The position numbers and the translations under genes are program-made. A DNA stretch of 64,000 bases. Source: a virus. The stretch covers positions 1 through 64,000 of the IMG/VR virus record IMGVR_UViG_3300009508_001156; one strand, 5' to 3'. This document shows positions 32,773-44,700 of the stretch, one piece after another. Under the pieces are notes generated by a model. It saw nothing but the letters and a program-made list of their open reading frames with translations. It was not told the origin of the DNA and ran no database searches. Within the stretch, counting starts at the first letter, position 1. Each line of letters begins with the position of its first letter.

Positions 32773-35700
32773 CTATCTTTCATCAATAACTATGGAAGGC
32801 GGCCTTATCGGCTCCGGTCCTGAAGGTTCTGGTCCTGAAGGTCCGGCTGTTACTGTAATTGGGGCAGTGGCAGTGGCGGTAGTCGGCACTGCGCCTGCTT
32901 TGTATGCTGTTAGTGTTGTACTAAAGTTGCCGGCACTTTTGTACGGGCCATTTACTCGTGAACCCGATCCTGATAACCTGTAAGTTCCAGTGTCACCTGT
33001 TACTTCTACTGAAGTTGCGTTAGATACACTCCAATACAATGTATTAGATTGACCTACTTCTATTGTTGCTGGCTCCCAGAAGAAGTATTTAATTACTGGT
33101 GTCGGTGGCGGTGTCGCTGGTGTAGTTGGTTGTTCTTCTACTGGTACATCCTCACTTGGCAATGTATAACTATCCGGTAGCCAATATATTGAGGTTGAAT
33201 CTGAATCTTTAACTGCGTTATTGCTCTTAGATCGCACTTCAATAGTCATGACTGATGTTGCAGGATCAGCGTTAACACCTTGAGAACCACTGGAAAATAT
33301 TATTTGAGAGCCAGTAGTACTATACCAAGTATTAAACGATTGAGCATTGCCAGTAGACCCATTATTATATGCATACATTATTGCACTAGTTTGGTCGGCA
33401 AGAGCACTATCACTATGTCTATATGATACTTTCCATTCATAATCACTAGCACTTTCGCCTGCTGGTAACCAAGTACTTTCAGTTGTAATTGTTCCTTTTG
33501 ACCCTGCTATTTTCTTTATTGTACCATCATCGTCTATTATAAATGTAAGTATTGTTCCTGTAGGATAATCTCCTGCTGCAAAATTTTGTACATTGATATA
33601 AGTCCATAATATTCCAGTACTATACGCTTGTGCTAAATTGACAGTGGGAGCAGGTATTGGCGCTGGATTAACATTAAGTATCTTAGTTGATGCAGTGTAC
33701 GACGTTCTAAAATCACTGTAAAATGACATGTCTACTGCTATCACAGGATCTGTTACAGCGTATGTTCCGTCATTAATTACAGGGAAAAACAAAGGAGCTG
33801 TTGGGTCACCGTCTTGTCTAACTCCTGGCTTATTTTGAAATGCGACACCACTCGCATCTGTGGTCAGTGTTGCGTTATTTTGTGTACCGTCATAATTAAC
33901 ACCAGCTACAGCAGTAGTTTTACTAGAATTTATTCTCCAGTAAATGGTTGTTCCTGCTGGCGCTGAACTTATACCCCAGAAAAACACGTATCCTTGTAGT
34001 ACAGGATTAGCAGTTGTACCATCTTCTTTTATATTTTCAGAAGCAATAACATTGATATCTTGTCCTGATGGACTCCATGGCACAGGCAAAGTGTTAACGC
34101 TTTTAATTGAACCGGTGATGTCTACTAATCTATTCGGTGTAGTAGTAACTCGCCAATTTCCTTTAAACGTGTCAAAGGAACTAGGATCATATTTTAAAGT
34201 TAATCCTTCCATTTTTGCTAGATATGATTGATTTCTTTTAACCAAACTATTTGCTGGAACATAAGGATATGTTATTGTTCCTGTTTTATAAGGTTTATCA
34301 AGACTGCCTAAACCATCAGTACCGCTTATTAAGTTTACTATGCTAGCGTTAGGCACAAGTGAGCCATCATCAGTGAATGCGTAGAACTCTAATATAATGT
34401 CTTCTCCTGGCGGTACGTTATTAAAGAAGCCTCGGAAGTTTAACACACCGCCTTCTTCACTTGTTATCGCAGTGCTCTGACCAAACCCTTTCTCAAGAGT
34501 GCTTCCGCCTGAAGTATAATCAACTTTTCCAAACACAAACTCCATGGGCGCTTGCGCAATAGTGTATGTTGTAGATTTACTTTCGTACCCAGCAGCAGCA
34601 GTTCCAGCAGGAGCAGTCACAGTTATAGTTTCTGTGGCCGCAGTATTGTAATATTTTTGTGGAATAAGATCATTTAAGCGCACATTTGTAGTATTTCTTT
34701 TTATTAAAGTATAAAAATCTGTTGATGTGTGATAGAAATTATTGTTAGTTAGTTGTACACGAACTCCTTTTCCTATCATTCCTTTGCTGTTAATTGTTAG
34801 AGTATAAGTAGTGCTACCTTCTGTAGCATTTTGTACACTAATACTGTTGATTCCCACAGAGCTTGCAGTGTCGCTTACATTAATTTTCATGGTAACCACA
34901 TTACTGTATTGGTCTGCTATAATTTTTCCTCGATTATTATATATAATTATTCTCTGTCGTATGTCTATACCGTTTGCCCAATTATGGATAACAGTTGTAT
35001 CTCCTATGTCATTAAAATAAAACCCTTCGTCACCGCTCCCCAAATAATAAGCGCTAGATGTCTTATTAACCCAGTCAGAACCACCGAGATCGTTTTTAAA
35101 AGAGGTCCACTCGCCATCCTGTATACGCTCCCACTGATAAAAGAAAGTTAAATCTTCTAGTGCATACGTACCTGGATTTAAAAAATAATGATCGTCATTA
35201 CCTGTATTAGAAGCAATGTCATATGATTTCCATTTAACGTAACCGTCGCCAGTTTGAGATAATACATTATTAATAGTATAATAAGTTACCTCAGATGCTT
35301 CTAATTCGCTAGTAATAGCAAAGAAGAATTCTACATTGTCGTAAATTCTAGCCGTAAAGTCTACTAGTGCTGTTCCAGCAACCGCAGCATTATAGAATGT
35401 AAAATTAAACAGTTCATAATTAGCAGCGCTACCGCCCAATGGTGAATCGTCTTCGCCTTTAAATTGTATAGCAAAGTGGGCAATATAATCTGTGTCAGTT
35501 ACTGTTACATTATAACATTCTACTGCTACTCTAGTTCCGCTGTTATATTTTGCCCATGCTTGATTACTATTTTTTCTAAAGTAAATATCATTAGCACTAG
35601 TTCCATCTCCTACTATGCGATCATTTTGCAAGTAAACAATGTCACCAACTTTGTACGACAAGTTTTTAATTTGTATGTCAAACAAATCTACAACAGATTC

Positions 35701-38700
35701 TTCTCTAACATATACTTCCCATTTATCAATATTACCAGTATAATTTTTGCCGTTGGACCCTAACCATCGTGCCTGAATATTGTATGCTGGTACAGAAGAT
35801 ACTGTGGTTAACGTGTCTGCAAAAATAGGATCGCCTGTGTAACCAGAATTTGTAAAAAATTCTATAGAATAAGATCGATCCACAGTATCACCAACGTTAA
35901 CCAGACTTGTTATAGTTTTTCTATGATCGACAGGCCTACTTCCATCATAATATAAATTTTCATCTAAACTAAAACTTCCACTGTCTGTGACAAACTCGTT
36001 TGCAAATGCTCCAAGAGGAACTATACGCCAGTAGTAAGTAGTGGCTCCAGCACCCATATTGTATGGGGTAAACACTGCTGATATTTCCCCGCCTTTTATT
36101 GCGCTAGTAACACCACCTAAACTGAATATTGGTACATAGTATTCTGTAAAATATTGCACAGTTATAGGACTAGTGGTTGCCCAATCCCCAGTGGTCGTCT
36201 GATCTGGATCATTTAACTCTTGTCTTGCCCTTGCTCTAAATCTAATTTGATGTCCGTTTAAATCTTGGCTGCCACCCAAGCCGTCGTTACTGCCAGCGTC
36301 CCAATAGAACTGCGTGTTGTCAGTAAGATTTTCAGCAAACCATTCTTTGCCAGGATCGATACGTCTCTGCCATTCGTAATCTACGTAATTGTCAGGAGTT
36401 CTTCCTGGAGCAGAATCAAAGTTGGGATAAATATATCCTCTTTTAAATGAGCCAAAAGTAACTGAGTTTCCAATTGTACTTATAAGCGTATCATCAACAA
36501 ATCTTCTATACACTGTTACATACTGAGTACCAGTAGAATTAGGTTTTATTGGCAGCACACTAGTTGTTAACGCTGATGCTGATGGTTGATATGTAGATAC
36601 TTTAAATGCAGCATTGGATATTTTACTGCTACTAGTATGTGCAAAAGATGCATCGTTCTTAAAAGGAACTACTCTGTCATCTGGACCATACAGTATTGCT
36701 ATAACGTCTAGTCTTATGTTATAGTTTTTTGCATCACCAAGAGGTAATAAAGGCGGAGAACTGACAGTAAACACTGAATCATTAACTTTTGTTTCTCTTG
36801 ATAAGAATACTCCGTCTCGGTACCAGGTGAATGTTACAGACCGTGTATACTGATATTGAGATGGACTAGGTCTTGGTGGAATAGGCCATGAAGATTGTTG
36901 CCAATCCACACTAATAGTTGCAGAAGATGCGATAAGGCTTTCAGTATCATTAGTGTAACCTGAAACATCACCAAGATTAGTAATTTTTATTACTGGATCA
37001 GGGAATGGTAGATAATAATTCTGGTATCCAACCATATCACTCCACTTAAACGGTATCCTGTCTGTTACCTTTTTCCTTGGATAAACACTGGGATTATAAC
37101 CTGCCCATTTATATGTAGGCTTTGACGTTGCGCTGTATAACAATGTTGGATTATCGTAAAAGAAACTAACAGGAAATGACTGTATATCGGTGTCAATTAC
37201 TGGAGCTAGTTTATCCGAAAATTCTTCTACATCAACCGGCTTGTCAACTACAGTACCAAATTGATCAAACTGATTACCTTGAATTGATATTATGTTTCCG
37301 TCGCCGGGTGGTTGTTCAACAATAATTGTTACTGTTCCAATATTAGTACTAATATTCCCAAAGGTATTTTTTATTGTGTATTGAAAAGTATCAGTGCCCA
37401 CCCAGTTTGTGTTAGGTACATAAACCACATTGCCTGTAGGTTGGTCTAACTGTACTATACCATTCAAAGGTAAAGAAATAATTGTTACGCTAGACGGATC
37501 TATACTGGCTCCTATATCGTTACTGGGTAAGTTGATTTCTGCAATAGTGTTTTTTTCTATAGTTACTGAATCGTTGACAGCTAGTGGTAGCTGCAGAATA
37601 TCTACTGAGACTGTAGCGTTTGAAGCAGGAAGGTTATAAACATCTGATACTTTATATGTAAACGAATCTAGTCCCGTATAACCAAATGCTGGAGTATATT
37701 GAATAGTACCATTCTGTTGGACAATTGCAGTACCATTAAGCGGAGTACTAGTCATTCTTACTGTGCTAGGTCTAATGTTATTTTCTAAATCTATATCGTT
37801 TGCCAACACATCTATAATGACAGTATCATTTTCGAATGTGGTTATTGAATCATTTACTGATATTGGCGCTGTGTTTATTCCTACAGTAGTGAGAAATATA
37901 TATACTGCTCCTTCAATACCGCCTAATACTGATCCAGGCGAAGTGACTATGCTATAGTTATCTGATAATCCAACGTAGTTGCCAAATCTACTGTTTATAT
38001 CGGCATTAGGATCAACTATAGCATAAAGATAACTGCCAGTTGCTGTATCATAAACATGCACTATGCCTGTTTGATTGTTGCCGTCTGGAACGGAAACTAA
38101 AGTTCGGACATTGTCTATTGCTACTGAAGAGCCCATAAACATTGGAAGGGCGCTTTCTTCGGGATTATCTAGAGTGTGCAATAGTGCACCGGTGCTAGTG
38201 TTAAAAATATAAGCAGCGCCCCACTGAATTCCAGAATAGGTTAGAGAATCTCCAGTGGCTCTTGGTGCGCCAATTACTGCATAATCATTTGTTATTGCTA
38301 CTGAAGAACCAAAGAGGTCTTGTGTGCCAGGGTTAGCAGGGTTTTCTAACGTGTACAATTGTGCGCCAGTGACTGTATTGTATATATACGCTATACCAGT
38401 ATCGCCTAGCGGTGCGACAGTCGCGTCTTCGCCAGGAGCACCCACAACAAAATAAGTATCTGTCATTGCTATTGCACTACCAAAACGGTCTCCCGAGCCT
38501 GAATAATAGAGATTAGGATTAGTTATTGTATGCAGCAGTGTAGCAGTTGCGAGGTCATAAACATACACTATGCCACTGCTTGCGCCACCTTGGGTAAAAG
38601 TAGGGTCGCCCACTATGAAATAATTATCTGTTATTGCGACTGTTTGACCAAAGTTATTAAACTCGTAAGGTGGGCTAGGATCAGATATTGTATGCAGTAG

Positions 38701-41700
38701 TAAGCCAGTAAAAGCATTATAAATATATGCCCTTCCAGGGCTTACACCAGTGGTAGCGTCTTCGCCGTAAGAACCTACAATAGCATAGTTGTCTGTTATT
38801 CCTACAGCGGATCCAAAATAATCATTTATACTTAAATTGTCAGGATTAGGATTTACTAATGTGTGCAGTAATTCGCCAGTTGTATTATTAAATATATATG
38901 CTTTACCTGAACTAGTACCATTATCATCGTCTTCGTTTGGTGCGCCTACTATACTATATCGATCGGACATTGCTACCACTTCACCAAAATTATCACCAAC
39001 TGAAGAACCATATGCATTTTCGTTATTCACAGTGTGTAATAACAATGCATCAGGACCTGATATTGTAATGGTCACATTAGCAGGATTAGAAGTTCTACCA
39101 ACAGTATCACTTATTGTGTATGATAAGGTATCTACGCCAATAAATCCTGTATTTGGTGTATACGTAATCGTACCATCATTTAAATAAATTGCTGCGCCGT
39201 TTACTGGAGGAACTGTTATAATCAATGTGTTTAAATCTATTGGATCATTTCCTGTAAGGTCATTAGATACTACGTTTATATTAAATGCAGTATTAACAAG
39301 CCCAATGAATTCGTCGTCCTCTGCTACCGGTGGAGATGCTTGATTTACAGTAATAGTTACTGTGCCAGGTGTCAGACTGGTAGCGTTATTACTATTTGTA
39401 ATATTATATGTTAGTGTATCAATACCAAAGAACTGTGAAAACGGAGTATAAGTAATTGTGCCGTCTAAATTATTAATCACAGTACCGTTGCTAGGCACTG
39501 TTTCAATAACAGTTAATGTTGGAACTAAGGCGCCTTCGCCGGGGGAATCATTTGATAAAATATCAAAAGTTTCTACTTCCGCTTGATTCATTGTTACTGT
39601 ATTATTAGCAGCAATTGGTGCTTGAAAAACTCTAATAGTAACAAATGCAGTATTACTGTCTGTATCCTCGTTGTCAGTTACGTTATATGCAATTATGTCT
39701 GTGCCATAGAAACCAGGATTAGGGGTATATGTAATGTAAGCATCAGGTAAACTAAAAGTTACATTTGCAGTACCAAAATCCGGAGGTGTAACAATATTTA
39801 ATGCAGTTAGTCCCGAAGATGGGCCGCTATCGGAAATATTACCTGATAAATCTATGATGATTGTTGTCGATTCTCCAGTAGATGTATTTACACTAGTAGC
39901 AGTAGGCGGAGTATTTGGTGTTTTACTAGTGTCAATAATTATAACACTGTCACTTAGTCCTCCAGTAAATGTACCAAAACTATCCTGAGCTACTAGTGTA
40001 ACAGTAGCAGTCATGTTGCCATCTGTTGTAAAGTCTTCTGTGGCAGTAAATGCAAGTATGCCGTAGTCTGTATTGTTAATAAATATATTGCCTGTTAGCG
40101 GGACTGATATATCTCCGCTGCCAACACCTGTTATTACATATCCAATTTCAGTATTGACAGCTACGTTTTCAGTATCAACTCTAAACACTGCAAAATCTGT
40201 TCCATTTTCTGTTATGCTATCTACATCAAACGCAGCAGATAAGTAGGCAGGGGTTTTGCTAGTGTCAATTAATGTTACCTGCGCCGATAATGATCCAGTT
40301 GGGTCGCCGTTACTGTCCGTAGCACCAAGTGTTACAGTTAATATTTCTGGTCCTTCTGTCAAGAAGTCTTGGCTTACTGTAAACGCAAGTTGTCCTATGT
40401 TACCTTGAACTATAACTATATCGCCTGTTAAAGAGTTAAGATTTAAATCATCAGTTGTAATGCCGCCGCCGCTGATTGTGTAAGGTACTGTTGTTCCTGA
40501 CACAACGTCAGTGGTATTAATTGTAAAAATAACAATAGTTGTGCCATCTTCGTTAACAGTAGGAAAATTAAAACCTACTGTGTTGTAGGTAGGTGTGCCT
40601 GGTAGCGGTGATTGGCTAGTGTCGTTTAAAATAATACTATTTGCTAAACTACCTGTGTTAGTTCCAACAGAGTCTTGTGCGTCCAACGTAATCGTTAAAG
40701 TTTCGTTTCCTTCTGTTAAACTATCTGTATTTACAGTAAAATCAATACTATCAGTATTATTGATTATTGTAAAATCTCCGGTTAGAGATATTAAACTTAT
40801 ATCATTAACAGTAATTCCTGTCCCGCCTACAGTATAACCAATTGTAGTTCCGTCTATTACGTAACTAGTATCTACTGTGAAAACTACTTGTGTTGACGAA
40901 TCTTCGTCAACGTTAGTTAAATTAAAGTATACATTATCATATATAGGATCATTAACTGATGTATCAACAAGTAACACAGTGTCACTTAACCCGCCTGTTG
41001 ACCATCCTGCACTATCTGTTGCATCCAGGGTTAAGATTAAAGTTTCGTTTCCTTCTGTTAAATTATCAGCAATTACATTGAAAGACACACTACCTGTATT
41101 ACTGTTGATAGTAATACTACCAGTGAGGCTTGGTAGGCTGATATCATCAACTGTGATTCCAGTACCACTAATAGTATAACCAACAGTGGTCCCATCAAGT
41201 ACTGCTGTAGTGTTCACAGTAAATATTACATCAGTGTTGTCCCCGTCTGAGTCTTCGTTAACACTGTTAATATTAAAAGTTGATGTGTTATAAACTCCTG
41301 CTGTTACACTAGTATCATTGATGGTTACAGTATTACTCAGTGATCCGGTACTAGTACCAAAACTATCATTAGCATCTAGTGTTAAAATTAAGGTTTCTGG
41401 ACCTTCCGTAAACGTGTCGGCTAACACCTGGAATTCTAGTGTACCTTCGTTTGCTGTAATAGTTATAGACCCTGTTAAACTGCCTAAACTAATGTCGTTA
41501 GTTGTTATACCAGTACCGCTTATGGTGTAACCAATTGTTGTAGCATCTGTTACATTAGTGGTATTAACTGTAAATGTTACATTACTGCCGTCTTCGTCTA
41601 CCGATACAGGCGAAACATCTAATGAATCATATATTTTACTTAGGCTGGTATCATTAATTAGTAATACATTGCTTAAACTGTTTGTTGCCCATCCCGCACT

Positions 41701-44700
41701 GTCAGTTGCATCTAGTGTCAAAGTAAGTGTTTCAGCACCCTCAGTTAAGTTATCAGTTAACACCTGTAATGCTAGTGTGCCTTGATTAGAATTTACATTA
41801 ATTGTTCCAGTTAAACTACCCAAACTGATATCATCAACTGTTATGCCAGTACCGCCTACAGTATATCCAACAGTGGTACCATCTAATACAAATGCAGTAT
41901 TAATAGTAAATGTTACTGTGCTACCGTCTTCGTCTACTGATGCAGGAGAAACCAGCATTGTATCATACGTTCCTATACCTGATACTTCAAGCGTAACAAT
42001 TGCATTGCCGCTCAGTGTTGGATTAAGGCTAGTTACATTATATTTGAAAGAGTCTGCTCCTACATATCCTTCGTCAGCTGTGTATAATATTGCAGCATTT
42101 CCTAAATCAAGTACTGCGGTACCGTAAGTAGGTTGTTCTGCAATTGTTAATGTGCTGACGTTTGCTAAATCAGAATTACTAGTGGCAAATGTCTGTGTCG
42201 CAGGATAATAACTATCTGCTATATCGTATCTTGCAGATGCAGTAAATCGAATGTTATCCATGTAACAATCGTTAAGTTTATATGAGGTGGTACTAAATGC
42301 ATCTCTACCGAGATATATAATACTGTCTGTTTCAGATATATTGTTAAGACTTGTAAGAGTAGAATCTTCTCTTACTAGTACTCCGTTTATAAACACAGCT
42401 AACGAATCATTATTTCGTTGTATTGCAATTTTGTTCCAATCGTCATAGACCCAGCCAGTTAATCCTTGAAAATTTCTAATAATAGAACTAGAGGAACTAA
42501 CTAAACATGTTAAACCTGTGCCGTTAAAAAATACACGTAACGGACCGTTGTTAACGCTTTTAGCACACATCATCGATTGCGTACCAGTAACACTGCTACT
42601 AGATATTTTAAAGCTCCATTCCACAGTCCACTCAGGACTTGTAAAGAAATTACTAGCAGCTAAATTTGTAGAATCGATTGATGCTCCTGTATGAAAATTC
42701 TTATCTCCAAAATATAAGCTGCCAAGATCATGTTCGCCACCAGTGGTTACAAATTCTATCGACGAGCCAACTGGAGTAATATTACCGAGATAAGTGCTGC
42801 CGGTAGCACTGGCTGCTGTGCCTAAACTGGGAGATATAAAATTGTAAATAGCTCTAACATTTGCAAAATGAGGATCGTAACTTGTAGAATTTTTTAGTAC
42901 AGGTATTGTTGATGTGCCAGGGCTATTTGCCTCAAACGAGAAATCTGAAACAGCTACTCTCTGATTTATGTATACTGTAACATTTGAAATATCGCTAGTT
43001 ACGTCAGTGGTACTATCTACTGTGTACGTAAAAGAATCTAGTCCGTATCTTATGCTCGATGTATAATCAATTGTACCATCTATGTTTGGAGATGCTGTGC
43101 CATTAGAAGGACTAGTATCAACTACCACTGTGGATACATTAGCATTTATACCATCGTTTGCTAAAACATCAAGTACTGTGGTTTCTAATCCAAATGTAGT
43201 AAAAGAATCATCGGCTACTGTTACGAGTTGTCCGCTACCAACTTGCACAGAAACATCAGATTGATTAGTGCTAACATTACCTAAATTATTTTTTAAGGTA
43301 AAAGAAAAATTGTCTGGCCCAGTATAACTAGTATTTGGAGTATATTCCACTGTGCCTTGGGATGGATCAATTAACGTAACCGTGCCGTTGGTTGGCGTAG
43401 TAGTAACCGTAAATTCACGAAAATTTGTTACAGCTACGTTACTTGTTAAATCCCGTAAATTAATAGTTGCTGGCTGGTTTAAATTTGTAGTCACTAATGA
43501 AGGATTGCTCAAAGTAATATCACTTAGTGATTCGTTAACGTCTATAGAATATTTAGAATATACAACATTACCAGCAGCGCCCAGGAGTGAACTAGTGTAC
43601 GCTGTATAGTCAGTGTCTGATCCTGTACTGTACATTACATTATAACTGTTATCGTTTATAATCCGGTCTTGTATTTGTGCTGGTGTTAAATTAGGATTAG
43701 CTTGCAAATGTAATGCTGCTATGCCTGCCACCTGTGGGGCGGCCATACTAGTACCGCCAAGTTCTACCATTCTAAAATTAGTGTCTGGAATATAATTATA
43801 AACATCTAAACTTGCATACGAATTAACTGTAGAAGTAGCACTTGCTATGCTATCGCCTGGAGAAAATATGTTTACTGCTGGACCTCTGGTGCTGCTCGAA
43901 GCTACACGGTCTTTATAAGTCCCGTCTAATATTTGATCTGTGTCTATGCTTCCTACAAAAAAAATATCAGGGCTGTAAGGAGATCCCTGTCGATGATAAA
44001 ATCTTGTTATGGCACCCCACGAAACTGAATTATCGTACTCTACATCGCCTGGTAGAGTATTTTTATAATAGTTGTTTCCTGCTGAAATTGTTACTATTAT
44101 TCCTGCTGATGCAATAGTGTCAATGTCTGTGTTCGCACTAGTACTGGTACCTGGTAATTTATACTTATAACCATTTGTGGGATTTCCTAATTTTGGTACT
44201 ATACCTGTGCTATTCCACAGCGTCGTGCCTACCGTGTATCCGGGATCTCCAAATGTCCACGGTGTACCCCTGTATTCACCGGAATCTGGTTCATTTTCGT
44301 TCTGGTAAAGAAACCCCCAGCTCATATTCATTACTGTAGGACGTCCAGTGTAGATAGGATCAGCAGGATTGTTTTTACGATTATGCCATGCTACAACAAG
44401 GTCAAATATTACTGAATAATTAATACCATTATAAGGATCTGTTGGTCCTTCTAGTCCTGCCATTTTAAACGAATATATATCTGCGTTTTTAGCCCATCCA
44501 TATGTTTTACCAGCAGCAATTGCGGCGCAATGTGTTCCATGTCCCTCAAAGTCAGTGTAAAAATTAGTTGGCATAGTTCCTGGAATATCAGCAGCATCAT
44601 ACCAATCAATTTGTCTTACACGACTATTTCCATCTGCGTCTTCGAATTCAGGATGATCGGCTTGTATTCCGCTATCCATTACTACAAAGTCGACGCCGGT

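Noticed and set aside
39915-41975. Possible CRISPR or satellite array
   Set aside because: The repeats are about 345 bases, in frame and coding, with protein-level Calx-beta-like motifs. No short repeat-spacer pattern exists.
40595-42127. A string of plus-strand ORFs (70-100 codons) with similar sequences
   Set aside because: They look like one family only because they read the antisense of the tandem Calx-beta-like repeats.
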